NCBI RefSeq assembly: GCF_000971275.1
Contig: NZ_LAPV01000093.1
Location: 186,001 to 250,000, forward strand
Length of the DNA stretch: 64,000 bases
Source of the DNA: Devosia psychrophila
Lineage (GTDB): Bacteria > Pseudomonadota > Alphaproteobacteria > Rhizobiales > Devosiaceae
Reading direction: 5' to 3'
Under the pieces are notes generated by a model. The model made no database searches. It was given only the letters and a program-made list of their open reading frames with translations, and was not told the origin of the DNA. A program made the translations under genes and the position numbers. Positions 26,551-36,851 of the stretch are shown piece by piece. Within the stretch, counting starts at the first letter, position 1, and every line of letters starts with the position of its first letter.

Positions 26551-27435
26551 TCAGGCCTTCTGGAATACGGCGGGCGCGACCTGACGCATGGTCACGGCAG
26601 TTCCGATCATGGACTCCGAATGCCCAAGAATAAGATAACCGCCGGGGCGCAAATGCTCGACTAGACGGAGGATGACCTTTTCCTGGTCGGCCTTGTCAAA
26701 ATAGATCAGCACATTGCGCAGGAAGATGACGTCGATATCCCTGTCGAAGGGATAGGTCTTGTCCATCAGGTTGAGCCGCGCAAAACGCACCAGGCGACGC
26801 AATTCGGGCACGATGCGCACTTCGGCACGCGCGCCGGGCTTCCGGGCGTGCATCAGGTAGCGTTGCGCCTTGGCTGGCGGTACGGGCGCCAACAACTCGG
26901 TGGCATAGACGGCGCGTTCGCCCTGCTCCAGCACCGTGGTGGAAATGTCGGTGCCAAGGATGGCGAAGCGGAAATCATTGCGCTGCGCCATCAGGTCGGC
27001 CAGCACCATAGCCAGCGTGAAAGCCTCGGCGCCGGTCGAGCTGGCCGCGCTCCAGATTTTGAGCATCGGCTGGCGCTCGCCGCGCCGCAGTGCGATCAGG
27101 TCGGGGACCAGCTTTTGTTCGAGCAGGTCGAAATGCTCGGGCTCGCGGAAGAAGTCAGTTTTGTTGGTGGTGACGGCGTTGATCAGATGAGGCCGCTCGG
27201 CGCGCAGGCCGTCGGTCTGGAACAGATAGGCGCTGTAAGCATCAAGACTGGGCAGGCCAAGCGCGCGGACACGCTTGCGCAGGCGACCTTCGATCATCAG
27301 GCGCTTGCCGGGGGGCAGCTTGATGCCGACCTCGTCGCCGATCAGGTCGGCAATGCGCTTGAAATCGCGTGCCGAAAGATGGTCGTCGTCGGCACTCTCG
27401 ATGCGGGCAACTGCAGAATTTGACATTGGGGGCAA
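26551..27435 (-). CDS. cheR: Chemotaxis protein methyltransferase CheR
   Basis: This transfers methyl groups from S-adenosylmethionine to receptor glutamates. The 294-residue protein has the N-terminal helical domain ([20 protein letters not shown]), the [14 protein letters not shown] motif, the SAM-binding [17 protein letters not shown] and [13 protein letters not shown], and [14 protein letters not shown] near the end. The start is either TTG at 27433-27435 with GGAGAG about 6 nt upstream, or ATG at 27424-27426, three codons later. It is followed by cheB. Confidence 0.96.
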   Translation of the reverse strand: MPPMSNSAVARIESADDDHLSARDFKRIADLIGDEVGIKLPPGKRLMIEGRLRKRVRALGLPSLDAYSAYLFQTDGLRAERPHLINAVTTNKTDFFREPEHFDLLEQKLVPDLIALRRGERQPMLKIWSAASSTGAEAFTLAMVLADLMAQRNDFRFAILGTDISTTVLEQGERAVYATELLAPVPPAKAQRYLMHARKPGARAEVRIVPELRRLVRFARLNLMDKTYPFDRDIDVIFLRNVLIYFDKADQEKVILRLVEHLRPGGYLILGHSESMIGTAVTMRQVAPAVFQKA

Positions 27436-27493
27436 GGGACGCTCTCCGGCCGATGGACGGCACGCGATCGCGGGGATCGCGTGCCGGTTGGGT

Positions 27494-27955
27494 TCAGGCA
27501 GCCTGGGTGATGGTCTCGACTTCGCCGAGCAAGCGCTCGAGATCGAGCACCGTCACGAAGCGGCCATTGCGACGGCCGAGGCCGGCAATGCAGTGGCCCG
27601 ACCAGGCACCACCGACCGCCGGGGGTGGATCGAGGTCGTCCTCGTCGAGAATGGTCACCTCGAATACCCGGTCGGCGCGCAGACCGAGCCGCAGGTCGCC
27701 ATTCTGGCCCGCAAGGGTCAAGACGATGATGCGGGTGTTCTCGTTGTCGGGTGCCGATGGCAGGCCGAGCGTCAGACGCAGATCGACCACCGGAATGCCC
27801 TGCCCGCGAACGTCGATCATGCCGAGCAGGGTGTCAGGCGCCTGGGGCAAACGGGCGATAGGCCGCATGTCCAGGATTTCCTGTACCTTTTCGACGGGCG
27901 CCGCGAACAGTTCATCGGCAACACCCAGGGTAACGTATTGGGCTCGTTCAGCCAT
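27494..27955 (-). CDS. cheW: Chemotaxis coupling protein CheW (second copy)
   Basis: CheW links receptors to CheA in the signalling array. This 153-residue copy has the double SH3-like fold pattern: YVTLGVADELFAAPVEKVQE, IDVRGQGIPVVDLR and LRLGLRADRVFEVTILDEDD. The ATG at 27953-27955 (MAERAQYV) has AAGGAG upstream; the frame continues further but into the end of the MCP gene. It lies between MCP genes and cheR and differs clearly from the other CheW at 32004-32504, so the two may couple different receptors. Confidence 0.93.
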   Translation of the reverse strand: MAERAQYVTLGVADELFAAPVEKVQEILDMRPIARLPQAPDTLLGMIDVRGQGIPVVDLRLTLGLPSAPDNENTRIIVLTLAGQNGDLRLGLRADRVFEVTILDEDDLDPPPAVGGAWSGHCIAGLGRRNGRFVTVLDLERLLGEVETITQAA

Positions 27956-27965
27956 GATCCGCTCC

Positions 27966-29810
27966 TTATGCCGCGCCGCGGCGGCTGAATTCGCCGTCGA
28001 GAGCGTCGGCTCCGTCATCGAGGTCGAGGTCGAAACCGCCGCCATTGGCGGAGCGGCCCACGTGTTTGGCTTCACTCATCTGGGGCGCGCCGGCCATGAT
28101 CGCATCACGTAGACCGGCACGGGCCGGCCGGGACTTGGCCTGAGCCTGCGCCACGACCTTAGGTTGCTGGCGGGCGTCGATGCGGAAGTAGCTGATGGCG
28201 GCCTGGAGCTGTTCGGCCTGGCCGGCCAACTCCTCTGACGTCGCCGACATCTGTTCGGCGGCCGAGGTATTCTGCTGGGTGACCTTGTCGAGCTGCTGGA
28301 TGGCGGTGTTGATCTGGGCTGCACCGGCATTCTGCTCGCGGCTGCCGGCGGAGATTTCTTCCACCAGTTCAGCAGTACGCTGGATGTCGGGGACCAACTT
28401 GCCGAGCATTTCGCCGGCGGACTGGGCAGCCTTGACCGTGGTGCCCGAGAGCGTCGAGATTTCGGCAGCGGCAGCCTGGCTGCGTTCGGCGAGCTTGCGC
28501 ACTTCGGATGCCACGACCGCAAAACCGCGGCCATGTTCGCCGGCACGAGCGGCTTCCACCGCGGCGTTGAGGGCGAGCAAGTCTGTCTGGCGGGCGATTT
28601 CCTGCACAACCATGATCTTTTCGGCGATGGTCTGCATGGCGGTCACAGCCTTGTTGACCGCTTCACCCGAGGCGATGGCGTCGGCTGCGGACTGACGGGC
28701 GATCTTTTCGGTCTGGCTGGCATTTTCAGCCGACTGCTTGATGGTCGAGGCCATTTCTTCCATCGAAGCCGAAGCCTCTTCGGTCGAGGAAGCCTGTTCG
28801 GTAGCGCCCTGGCTCAGCTGTTCGGCAGTTGCCGACATTTGCTGGCTGCCAGCAGCGACGTTGTTGGCGGCCTGCCGGGCATCACCAATGACTTCGCGTA
28901 GCTTATCGAGCATGCGGACTAAAGCCAGACCCAGCGTATCCTTGTCGGACAATGCGACAGCTTGCACTGTCAGGTCACCATTGGCGATCTGGTCGGCAAC
29001 ACCTGCGGTGGTGCGCAGGTTCTGGGTCATCATGTTGAGCGCGTCGACAAGCTCCTCCACCTCATCACGGGATGTTACAGTTGCGGTAGCCGAGACATCA
29101 CCAAGCGCCACAGCATTGGCCAGGCCGATGGCCGATGCCAGGTTTCGCTTGATAGTGTTGGTGACGAGCACAACGATACCGATCGCGACGAGGGTAACAA
29201 TCAGCGCGACGCCAAGGATCATCAAAGTGAGGAATTCGAACAGAGACTGGCCTTCGCTCCGCAGCGTTTCTGCCTGAACGAGCTGATACGACGAAAGTTC
29301 GTCAATCGTGGCATCGACGGGATCAGTGGCGCCGTAAAGCTGGGTTCCAACAAACTGCTGCAGGGCCGGCATGTTGCGGTTTTCAAGCAGTGTCGCCAAC
29401 TCGGCGATTTTGGGCATGGCACCGGCCAGTGCCGTCTTGACCTCGGCAACCAGCACCTGTTCGGCGTCCGTCATCTGCGTGCCGAGATAGGAGTTCCAAT
29501 TTTCATCGATGGCAGCCTGAGCGCCCTCGATACTATCGCTACCCTCCGACCAGGTCATCTGGCCGCCAGCTACCTTGCTTGCCGCACCGACAACGTCGGC
29601 AAAGAAGGCGTCCGACACGGTCTTCAACTGCTGGAGCGGCACAACGCGATCATCATAGATCGAGGCCATTTGGACGGCCATCTGACTCATGCCGAAATAT
29701 CCCATACCACCAACGGTAATGGCTATGGTCAACGCAGACGCCAGCTGAACCATCAGTACCTTGGCCGATATGCTGGAGAATTTTGAACGCCGGGAGGAAT
29801 GAACAGTCAT
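27966..29810 (-). CDS. Methyl-accepting chemotaxis protein (614 aa)
   Basis: A membrane receptor with an N-terminal membrane helix (about 17-39), a periplasmic helical-bundle sensor of about 155 residues, a second membrane helix (about 193-215), a HAMP domain (two HAMP-like segments around 215-325) and a cytoplasmic signalling domain with the hairpin tip [20 protein letters not shown] and [16 protein letters not shown]. It ends [10 protein letters not shown] without the NWETF tether pentapeptide. Over about 245 residues the signalling domain differs from the neighbouring MCP at only about five positions, whereas the sensor domains are unrelated. It lies 82 nt after that MCP and 10 nt before cheW. 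Confidence 0.95.
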   Translation of the reverse strand: MTVHSSRRSKFSSISAKVLMVQLASALTIAITVGGMGYFGMSQMAVQMASIYDDRVVPLQQLKTVSDAFFADVVGAASKVAGGQMTWSEGSDSIEGAQAAIDENWNSYLGTQMTDAEQVLVAEVKTALAGAMPKIAELATLLENRNMPALQQFVGTQLYGATDPVDATIDELSSYQLVQAETLRSEGQSLFEFLTLMILGVALIVTLVAIGIVVLVTNTIKRNLASAIGLANAVALGDVSATATVTSRDEVEELVDALNMMTQNLRTTAGVADQIANGDLTVQAVALSDKDTLGLALVRMLDKLREVIGDARQAANNVAAGSQQMSATAEQLSQGATEQASSTEEASASMEEMASTIKQSAENASQTEKIARQSAADAIASGEAVNKAVTAMQTIAEKIMVVQEIARQTDLLALNAAVEAARAGEHGRGFAVVASEVRKLAERSQAAAAEISTLSGTTVKAAQSAGEMLGKLVPDIQRTAELVEEISAGSREQNAGAAQINTAIQQLDKVTQQNTSAAEQMSATSEELAGQAEQLQAAISYFRIDARQQPKVVAQAQAKSRPARAGLRDAIMAGAPQMSEAKHVGRSANGGGFDLDLDDGADALDGEFSRRGAA

Positions 29811-29892
29811 CGCAAATCTTCTTTATGGCATGACGTATTGAGGAAGGCGGTGCCGCGACTGGGGCGCGGCACCAATCGTTCACGTCCGGAGA

Positions 29893-32007
29893 TCAGGCAG
29901 CACTGCGCCGAGTAAAGTCGCCGTCGAGTTCGTCGTGACCGTCGTCCATGTCCAGATCGAAACCGCCGCCATTCGACTTGGCCGGCTTGCGGGTCGCGAC
30001 ATGGGGTGCGCTGGCCATAATGGCTTCACGAAGATCGCGGCTGGCTGGTGCCTTGCCCTTGGACTTTGCCTTGGCGGGAGCGGCAGCGGGAGCGGCAGAA
30101 GCCTGTTCGGCACGACCATCGATGCGGAAGTAGCTGATGGCGGCCTGGAGCTGTTCGGCCTGGCTGGCCAACTCCTCGGAGGTAGCCGACATTTCCTCGG
30201 CTGCCGAGGTATTCTGCTGGGTGACCTTGTCGAGCTGCTGGATCGCCGTGTTGATCTGGGCGGCACCGGCATTCTGCTCGCGGCTACCGGCGGAGATTTC
30301 TTCCACCAGTTCAGCCGTGCGCTGGATGTCAGGGACCAGCTTGGCCAGCATGTCGCCAGCAGATTGGGCAGCCTTGACCGTGGTGCCGGAGAGCGTCGAG
30401 ATTTCGGCGGCGGCAGCCTGGCTGCGTTCGGCGAGTTTTCGAACCTCAGAGGCGACAACCGCAAAGCCACGGCCATGTTCGCCGGCACGGGCGGCTTCCA
30501 CCGCGGCGTTAAGGGCGAGCAGATCGGTCTGGCGGGCGATTTCCTGCACGACCATGATCTTTTCGGCGATGGTCTGCATGGCCGTCACAGCCTTGTTGAC
30601 CGCTTCACCCGAGGCGATTGCGTCGGCTGCGGACTGACGGGCGATCTTTTCGGTCTGGCTGGCATTTTCAGCCGACTGCTTGATGGTCGAGGCCATTTCT
30701 TCCATCGAAGCCGAAGCCTCTTCGGTCGAGGAAGCCTGTTCGGTAGCGCCCTGGCTGAGCTGCTCGGCGGTTGCCGACATTTCCTGGCTACCGGCAGCAA
30801 CGTTACGGGTTGCGGTGGTGACTTCGCTCACCACTTCGCGCAGCTTGCGGGTCATGCCGTTGAGGGCGTCGATCAGGTCCTTGATTTCGTCATCACCCTT
30901 GACCGAAGCAGTGGCGCTGAGATTGCCGTCGGCAACTTCATTGGCCAGGCGAACGGCGCTGGTGAGAGCCTTGGAGATCGACATGACGATCCAGGTGGCG
31001 GCAACCAGAGCGATCAGCGCGGATGCGACCAGCAGAGCGATCAGCATTGTGCGGGTCGAATCGTAGAGTTGCTGAGACGTCGCGAGCGCATTCTGGACCA
31101 CAATGCTATTGCGCTCCACGATTGCATCCAGGAGCGTGTTGGCCTGGGCCCGCAGTGGGACGGCAGTATTGGTCAGGATGCTGTTAGCGTTGTACTGCGA
31201 GCGCTCGGAGGCAGCCGCATTGCCCTTGTTCATTGCGGCAAAGAGCGCGTCGACATCGGCGCGGAAATCGTTCGCCAACGCGGCTTCGGCGGGACCGACC
31301 TGGCGAACCAGGCGATCCACATTGGGCTGAATGCGTTGAAATGCGCCGTTGAAGTCGGCGAGCCACTGATCTTGCTTAGCTGGATTGTTGGAGGCAAGCA
31401 GCACATTGCGATGCTGACGAAATGCGTCGCTGGAATCCAAGAACAGGGAGCTTGCAGTTTCATAGGCCGGGAAGGCGGTTTGGTCGCCAGCATTAACGCG
31501 AGCGGCCAGTGCGGGCAGTAGCTTGCCCATCGTCTCTTCCACCGCAGTGATCGCCGCGCTACCTTCAGAGGTGGTTATAGCAAAGGCGGTGGTCTCGGTG
31601 TTCTTGATTGCCTCGGTCTGAGCTTGTTCCAACGCTGCCCAATAGGCGTCGATGGTCGTGATGAAGCCATTCATGTCGGTGACGTTGTCGGGATTGGTGA
31701 ACTTGAGCACCAGATCATGAGCGCTTGCGCTCAAATCGGTGTAGTTCTGCTGCATGGAGGCCTGTAGCTTCTCCATGGCCGGTACGTCCGTGCTCAGGAT
31801 CATCGCGCGGATGTCGCTGGCAATGGATGTCATCTTGAACTGGATCTGCTTCAGCCCCTGGGATCGTTGCACCGGACCATCAATCACGCTGCCCATGGAC
31901 GCGTTTATATTACCCAGGCCTTGGAGTGCCAGGAACATGCTGGCGCCCGATAGCGCGACCACGACGGTGAACACCGCCGCCAGTTTTGTCTTGATAGTCA
32001 GTCTCAT
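29893..32007 (-). CDS. Methyl-accepting chemotaxis protein (704 aa)
   Basis: A receptor with a membrane helix near residues 10-30, a long periplasmic helical sensor of about 270 residues (longer than a simple four-helix bundle), a second membrane helix ([20 protein letters not shown], about 317-336), one HAMP domain, and the same signalling domain as the 614-residue MCP. The tail, [15 protein letters not shown], resembles that of its neighbour. The start overlaps the stop of the upstream cheW by four bases. The long sensor suggests a double helical-bundle ligand domain, but the ligand cannot be predicted. Confidence 0.95.
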   Translation of the reverse strand: MRLTIKTKLAAVFTVVVALSGASMFLALQGLGNINASMGSVIDGPVQRSQGLKQIQFKMTSIASDIRAMILSTDVPAMEKLQASMQQNYTDLSASAHDLVLKFTNPDNVTDMNGFITTIDAYWAALEQAQTEAIKNTETTAFAITTSEGSAAITAVEETMGKLLPALAARVNAGDQTAFPAYETASSLFLDSSDAFRQHRNVLLASNNPAKQDQWLADFNGAFQRIQPNVDRLVRQVGPAEAALANDFRADVDALFAAMNKGNAAASERSQYNANSILTNTAVPLRAQANTLLDAIVERNSIVVQNALATSQQLYDSTRTMLIALLVASALIALVAATWIVMSISKALTSAVRLANEVADGNLSATASVKGDDEIKDLIDALNGMTRKLREVVSEVTTATRNVAAGSQEMSATAEQLSQGATEQASSTEEASASMEEMASTIKQSAENASQTEKIARQSAADAIASGEAVNKAVTAMQTIAEKIMVVQEIARQTDLLALNAAVEAARAGEHGRGFAVVASEVRKLAERSQAAAAEISTLSGTTVKAAQSAGDMLAKLVPDIQRTAELVEEISAGSREQNAGAAQINTAIQQLDKVTQQNTSAAEEMSATSEELASQAEQLQAAISYFRIDGRAEQASAAPAAAPAKAKSKGKAPASRDLREAIMASAPHVATRKPAKSNGGGFDLDMDDGHDELDGDFTRRSAA

Positions 32008-32504
32008 GACGCAGACCTCTCTTCTGATGCTGCCAGATGCGCGCTTCTGGCGCCCTGTGTTTCGAAAATTCGTCCCAGGTTGGGGATAATGATGAAGCCG
32101 CCATTGCGCTTGCCGATGCCCTTGATGAATTCGGGGCGCCAGCGCATGCCGACCTTTGGAGCGTCCTCGATGGAGGCCGCTTCGATGTCTGTGACGTCAT
32201 GCACTTTGTCGGCGAGAATGCCGGCAATGGTGGGCTCGCCGTCGATGTCGATTTCCATGACGACGATGCGGGTGTCCTGGTTCGGCTCGGGCCGATCCAT
32301 GCCGAACATGACGCGGAGATCGGCCAGGGGCACGACGCGGCCGCGCACATTGATCAGCCCAGCGACGAACTCGGGTGCATTGGGCACTTCGGTGATCGGC
32401 ACCAGGTCGAGTATTTCGCGGACGCTGCCGGCCTCGACGGCGAACAGTTCGTCCTGCAGCCTCAGTGTGAGCGCTTTCATCGGCGCCTTTGGTGCACTGC
32501 TCAT
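32004..32504 (-). CDS. cheW: Chemotaxis coupling protein CheW (first copy)
   Basis: A 166-residue Che[39 protein letters not shown] and [17 protein letters not shown] mark the SH3-like subdomains. The C-terminus carries an extra tail of about 20 residues. It overlaps cheA (four bases) and the 704-residue MCP gene (four bases), so it is translationally coupled to both. It is expected to join these receptors to CheA. Confidence 0.94.
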   Translation of the reverse strand: MSSAPKAPMKALTLRLQDELFAVEAGSVREILDLVPITEVPNAPEFVAGLINVRGRVVPLADLRVMFGMDRPEPNQDTRIVVMEIDIDGEPTIAGILADKVHDVTDIEAASIEDAPKVGMRWRPEFIKGIGKRNGGFIIIPNLGRIFETQGARSAHLAASEERSAS

Positions 32505-34540
32505 GCTGCTCTCCCCTGATCGACATAGGTCTGGCCGAAGGCCACGAGATGGGCGGTATCGAGGATCAGGGCCACCGTGCCATCACCGAGGATGGTGGCG
32601 CCCGAGAAGGACTTGATGCCCGAATGCAGCTTGCTCAACTGCTTGATGACGGTCTGGTTGTTGCCGATGATCTGATCGACCACGAGGCCGACGCGACCTT
32701 CGCCGGACGAGACGATGACCACCTTCTGGTGCGGCTCGATGGGAGCCTTGGTGCCAAACACCTCGCGCATCCGCAGGAAGGGGACGAGACTGCCGCGGAT
32801 ATCGAGGAAATTGCGCCCACGCGCATTGGCCTCGACCCCATCGGGCAGTTCGACGCATTCTTCCACGGCGGCCAGCGGAATGGTGTAGCGGCCGTTGCCG
32901 ACCCGCACGAGCATGCCATCGATGATGGCCAGCGTCAGCGGCAGGCGCAGGGTCATGGTCGAGCCCTGCCCGGCCTTGGTGGTCACATCGATTGAGCCGC
33001 GCAGGCCATCGATGGTCCGCTTGACCACGTCCATGCCGACGCCGCGCCCCGAAAGCGAGGTCACTTCCTTGGCAGTCGAGAAGCCGGGCGCGAAAATCAG
33101 GTGGTTGAGTTCCTGCTCGGTCAGCTTCTGCTCGGGGGTAATGATGCCGTTCTCTTCGGCCTTGGCGCGGATGCGCTCGGCATTGAGCCCGGCGCCGTCA
33201 TCGGTCACCGAAATCTTGACTTCGGCACCGGCATAGACCGCCGAGAGACGCACCGTGCCCTTGGCTTCCTTGCCCGCCGCGAGACGCTTGTCAGCACTTT
33301 CAAGCCCATGATCCACCGAGTTGCGGATCAAGTGGACCAGCGGATCGGCAAGGCGCTCGATCATGGTCTTGTCGAGCTCGGTATCTTCACCTGTGGTGAC
33401 GAACTCGATTTCCTTGCCCAGATCGCGCGACAGGTCGTGAATCAGGCGGCGGAAGCGGCCGAACAGCGTGCCGATCGGCACCATGCGGATGCCCATTGTG
33501 GTATCGCGCAGGCCCGAGCTCAGGCGTTCGAGCTCTTCGGCAATGGTCTTGAGATTGCCGTCCTGGCTCATATTGGCGATCTGGGTCAGGCGGGCCTGGG
33601 CAATCACCAGTTCGCCGACACGATCCATCAGTTCGTCGAGGCGTTCAGCATCGACACGCATGGAGGAGGAAGCCGCAGGCGCGGGCTCCTTGTCGGCAAC
33701 TTTGGCCACTTTGGCCCTTGGAGCCGGTTCCGCTGCAGCCTTGATCGCTACGGCAACGGGCAATTGCACCGCCGCGGCTCCTTCAGGCACGGGCTCGGAT
33801 GCGGGCGCGGCAGCCTCTTCCGCCAGCGGCTCGACCGACAGCTCCATGCCGTCCTTGAGGAACAGGAAGACGTCGTCGATAGCTTCACGCGGATCGTCGG
33901 CGACCATGTCGATCTGCCAGCCGATATAGGGGACTTCCGGGTCGATGACATCGAGCGACGGAATGGTGTCGGTCAGCGCCACAACGGTACAAGGACCCAG
34001 CGCGCGAATCTCGTCGAGCAGCAGCAGCGGATTGGTGCCATAAACCAGTGAATCACCCGGCAGGCGGAAGCGGATGCGCCAGCGCTGTTCGCCAGTAGCA
34101 ACCGGAGCTGCCTCGGCAATGGACGCGGCCGGTGCCGGAGCCTCGTCGAGGACGATGTCGGCACCCGTGCCGCCAGCGATGACGATGCGGAGCGCTTCGA
34201 GAATAGCCTGGCCGCCGGTTTGCGGCGCATCGGGCTCTTCGATCAGCTTATGAATATGGTCCTTGGCATCGAGCGCCACGCCGATCAGTGCGGGCGTCGC
34301 CGGGGACTGGCCCTTGCGCACCTGGTCGAAGGCGGTCTCGAATTCGTGCACGAAGGCGGCAACGGCGGTGAAGCCAAACATCGCGCCAGAACCCTTGATG
34401 GTGTGGAGGGCGCGGAAGGTGGAATTGATCAGGTCGTCGTTTGCGGGGTTCTGCTCCAGGTCGAGCAGGCCGAGTTCGAGCTGCTCCAGCAATTCCCGGG
34501 CTTCCTGACGGAATGTTTCGGTGGGATCAGGGAAGCTCAT
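32501..34540 (-). CDS. cheA: Chemotaxis histidine kinase CheA
   Basis: CheA autophosphorylates in response to receptors and passes phosphate to CheY and CheB. The 679-residue chain has P1 with His46 (FRALHTIKGSGAMFGF), a ferredoxin-like P2 (RWRIRFRLPGDSLVYG, about 170-260), a proline/alanine linker, P3 dimerisation (RLDELMDRVGELVIAQARLT), the P4 ATPase (LIRNSVDHGLE, DDGAGL, FSTAKEVTSLSGRGVGMDVV) and a CheW-like P5. The ATG at 34538-34540 (MSFPDP) overlaps the cheY stop by ATGA; an earlier in-frame start would lie inside cheY. Confidence 0.97.
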   Translation of the reverse strand: MSFPDPTETFRQEARELLEQLELGLLDLEQNPANDDLINSTFRALHTIKGSGAMFGFTAVAAFVHEFETAFDQVRKGQSPATPALIGVALDAKDHIHKLIEEPDAPQTGGQAILEALRIVIAGGTGADIVLDEAPAPAASIAEAAPVATGEQRWRIRFRLPGDSLVYGTNPLLLLDEIRALGPCTVVALTDTIPSLDVIDPEVPYIGWQIDMVADDPREAIDDVFLFLKDGMELSVEPLAEEAAAPASEPVPEGAAAVQLPVAVAIKAAAEPAPRAKVAKVADKEPAPAASSSMRVDAERLDELMDRVGELVIAQARLTQIANMSQDGNLKTIAEELERLSSGLRDTTMGIRMVPIGTLFGRFRRLIHDLSRDLGKEIEFVTTGEDTELDKTMIERLADPLVHLIRNSVDHGLESADKRLAAGKEAKGTVRLSAVYAGAEVKISVTDDGAGLNAERIRAKAEENGIITPEQKLTEQELNHLIFAPGFSTAKEVTSLSGRGVGMDVVKRTIDGLRGSIDVTTKAGQGSTMTLRLPLTLAIIDGMLVRVGNGRYTIPLAAVEECVELPDGVEANARGRNFLDIRGSLVPFLRMREVFGTKAPIEPHQKVVIVSSGEGRVGLVVDQIIGNNQTVIKQLSKLHSGIKSFSGATILGDGTVALILDTAHLVAFGQTYVDQGRAA

Positions 34541-34905
34541 GCGCCGGTGACCTTCTTGATCACCGACAGCAACTGGTCCTGCTTGAACGGCTTGACGATC
34601 CATCCGGTAGCACCGGCTTCCTTGGCCTGACGCTTGAGTTCGTCGTCGGACTCGGTGGTCAGAAGGATGATCGGAATGCCCTTGCTGGAGGGATGCTGGC
34701 GATATTTGCGGACGAACTCGATGCCGTTCATCACCGGCATGTTCAGATCGGTAATTACCGCATGAATGGTGTTGGAGATCGCCTTGTCATAGCCGTCAGA
34801 GCCGTTGATGGCCTCGATGACATCAAGCCCGGCGCTGGTCAACGTCATCGAAACCATCTGACGGATGGAGGCTGAATCATCGATGGTGAGGATGGTCTTG
34901 CTCAT
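34537..34905 (-). CDS. cheY: Chemotaxis response regulator CheY
   Basis: A single-domain receiver of 122 residues. The acidic pair lies in TIDDSASIR, the phosphoacceptor Asp53 in VITDLNMP, the conserved Thr in LTTES and the Lys in IVKPF. Phosphorylated by CheA, CheY would act on the flagellar motor or another output. It overlaps the STAS gene upstream and cheA downstream by four bases each, so the first four genes of this operon form one tightly coupled block. Confidence 0.95.
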   Translation of the reverse strand: MSKTILTIDDSASIRQMVSMTLTSAGLDVIEAINGSDGYDKAISNTIHAVITDLNMPVMNGIEFVRKYRQHPSSKGIPIILLTTESDDELKRQAKEAGATGWIVKPFKQDQLLSVIKKVTGA

Positions 34906-35243
34906 GCTGCCTTGCCCTTGGCTGGTGATGGGGTCCAGAAATCGCCGTCCGGCGTCAGTGCGCGGCCTTGGGCATCGAGAAACCCGGTGTGCGTCAGCAA
35001 GTCGCGCAGCACGCCCTTGGGCTTCGCGGTGAGGCGCAATGACTTGCCCGAGGCCTGCGCCAGTTTGCTGGCGGCCAGAAGAAGTTGAATTGTAGTGATA
35101 TCGGCGCTGGTGATCGCGTCTGTCGCGATGGCGATTTCATCTTGCGTGGAGATGGCATGGCGCAGTGTAACGGCGAGTTCCTGGGCCGCCTTCAAGCCGG
35201 CATCGCCGGTAATTTCGACAACATGGGCGCTATCTCTGGTCAT
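34902..35243 (-). CDS. STAS domain protein at head of chemotaxis operon
   Basis: A 113-residue single-domain protein with the STAS pattern of anti-sigma-factor antagonist-like proteins: a leading strand VEITGDAGLKAAQEL, a central strand-loop AITSADITTIQLLLAASKLA and the final helix GVLRDLLTHTGF. The Ser/Thr residues in the TSADITT loop lie where SpoIIAA-type proteins are phosphorylated. The ATG at 35241-35243 is preferred over a GTG 24 nt upstream. It is the first gene of the operon, overlapping cheY by four bases. Its role in chemotaxis is unclear; a switch protein interacting with a kinase or the array is one idea. Confidence 0.82.
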   Translation of the reverse strand: MTRDSAHVVEITGDAGLKAAQELAVTLRHAISTQDEIAIATDAITSADITTIQLLLAASKLAQASGKSLRLTAKPKGVLRDLLTHTGFLDAQGRALTPDGDFWTPSPAKGKAA

Positions 35244-35746
35244 GGCTATGACCGAGCCCAAAAGCACAATAGGCAGTACATAATGTTACGCTACCGATGG
35301 ATGGATTGGAACGGGGCCCGAAGACAGTCTGTTTCCAGACCGCAAAGGCTCGTTCAGACGCTGTTTACTACTTCGAATTCTCGCACCGTATTCCCATCCG
35401 ATGCATTACCATCCGTATCGAAAGTTGATTAAGGCCATCTTACTTCGCCTTATTTTCTCCATACATTTATATGCTTGAATTTCGCGCTAAATATTTCGGT
35501 CGTGATTCAGAGTCATTGCAACAAATCGTCGATTGTCTTGAATCTTGATTCACCCAAGCTGAGTCTTCGATTCAGGCGGCAGAGTCCCCCCGGAGTCTCT
35601 GCTCAAGTAATACTGAAAGTAATTCTCCGGCAAATATTTCGACCGGCCCATAAACTGGCTCAAAATATCCTTCGCGTGCCGAATGACGACACAAATTTTG
35701 CCGTCGCGGGAATGCGCATGGAACAAATGCAGCCCTGTGATCCAGC
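35244..35746. other. Gene-free AT-rich stretch upstream of chemotaxis operon
   Basis: About 500 nt between the STAS gene and the terminator of the HD-GYP gene. It is visibly richer in A/T than its surroundings, especially 35440-35560. It must hold the chemotaxis-operon promoter, but no convincing -35/-10 pair or conserved RNA was recognised. Small open frames here (for example 35475-35774 plus) have no credible protein features. Confidence 0.5.
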
Positions 35747-35781
35747 CAAAAAAGCAAAGGCGCGCCATTTCTGACGCGCCT
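35747..35781 (-). terminator. Intrinsic terminator of HD-GYP regulator gene
   Basis: On the minus strand AGGCGCG and CGCGCCT form a 7-bp stem (35775-35781 with 35758-35764) around a 10-nt loop, followed by TTTGCTTTTTTGG. It starts 24 nt after the gene's stop. Confidence 0.8.
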
Positions 35782-35804
35782 GACAGTTCATCGAAAAGAC
35801 AGTC

Positions 35805-36851
35805 TTAGAAGCCGACGGCCTGGTTGACGTTGCCGCCCATGATGGCCTCGATCTCTGACCACTTGGTGCAAAATGAAGCAACACACGCCGGATCGAAGTG
35901 CGTGCCGCTACAGGCAAGGATCTCGGCATAGGCCTTGTCGATCGGCCAGGCCTTCTTGTAAGGCCGCTCGGAACAAAGCGCGTCGAACACGTCGGCAATG
36001 GCCACGACACGCGCCTCGATCGGAATATCAGTGCCGGACAGCTTGTCGGGATAGCCCGCCCCGTCCCAGCGCTCATGATGGCTCTGGGCAATCAGTTCGG
36101 CGATCTTGATTAGCTCAGAAGAGCCGTTCTCCAAAATCCGCGCGCCGATGGTTACATGCTCGCGCATGATACCGAATTCTTCCGGCGTCAGCTTGCCCGG
36201 CTTGCCCAGGATGGCATCGGCAATGCCGATCTTGCCAATATCGTGCAGCGGCGCCGCCAGGTAGATGGTGCGGCAACGCTGCGGGCTGAGCCCGATGCCG
36301 CGGGCAATGAGTTGGCTTATCTGGGCGACGCGCGAGACATGCCCGCCGGTATCGCCATCACGATACTCGATGGCGCGCGCCAGCCGCCAGATGATCTCTT
36401 CCTCGCGCTGCAGCAGATGGGCGGTGGCCTGCTCGACCTCGCGCGCCAGCCAGTTGGCACGATCGGCCAGTTCCACCTGTGCCGCGCGCAGGCTCAACAG
36501 GTTGGCGACGCGCGCCTGCAGTTCGGTTGGATCAAAAGGTTTGTTGACGAAATCGGTGGCCCCCGCACGGATAGCCTCGATGCGGGTGTTCCTGTCCATA
36601 TCGGAGGTGACCATGATGATGGGCACGAGCCGATAAGAATCGCGGGCCCGCAGCGCGCCGGTGAACTGCACGCCATCCATCTCAGGCATGATGTGATCTA
36701 CCAGCACCAGATCATATTGCGTTGCCAGGCTGCGTTCGAGAGCATCGAAGGGATGGGTGCAGCTATCGATATCCGCATTGGTCGCGGCCTTCACAATCGT
36801 TCCGATCATGGCAAGGCTCGAACGGCTGTCATCGACAATCAAAACACGCAT
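35805..36851 (-). CDS. RpfG-like response regulator with HD-GYP domain
   Basis: A 348-residue protein with an N-terminal receiver (LIVDDSRSSL; phosphoacceptor Asp52 in LVLVDHIMP; VNKPFD) and a C-terminal HD-GYP phosphodiesterase domain (APLHDIGKIGI, REHVTIGARIL, SHHERWDGAGYPDKLSGTDI, DVFDALCSERPY). HD-GYP proteins hydrolyse cyclic di-GMP, so phosphorylation probably tunes its level. It is a single-gene unit with its own terminator. Its position beside the chemotaxis operon suggests a role in motility-to-surface switching, which is inference. Confidence 0.95.
   Translation of the reverse strand: MRVLIVDDSRSSLAMIGTIVKAATNADIDSCTHPFDALERSLATQYDLVLVDHIMPEMDGVQFTGALRARDSYRLVPIIMVTSDMDRNTRIEAIRAGATDFVNKPFDPTELQARVANLLSLRAAQVELADRANWLAREVEQATAHLLQREEEIIWRLARAIEYRDGDTGGHVSRVAQISQLIARGIGLSPQRCRTIYLAAPLHDIGKIGIADAILGKPGKLTPEEFGIMREHVTIGARILENGSSELIKIAELIAQSHHERWDGAGYPDKLSGTDIPIEARVVAIADVFDALCSERPYKKAWPIDKAYAEILACSGTHFDPACVASFCTKWSEIEAIMGGNVNQAVGF

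Noticed and set aside
29935-31521. 528-codon plus-strand open frame opposite the 704-residue MCP
   Set aside because: Antisense shadow of a receptor gene; Gly/His-rich low-complexity translation with no family pattern.
35475-35774. 99-codon plus-strand open frame in the chemotaxis upstream region
   Set aside because: No ribosome site or domain, and it runs through the terminator of the HD-GYP gene.
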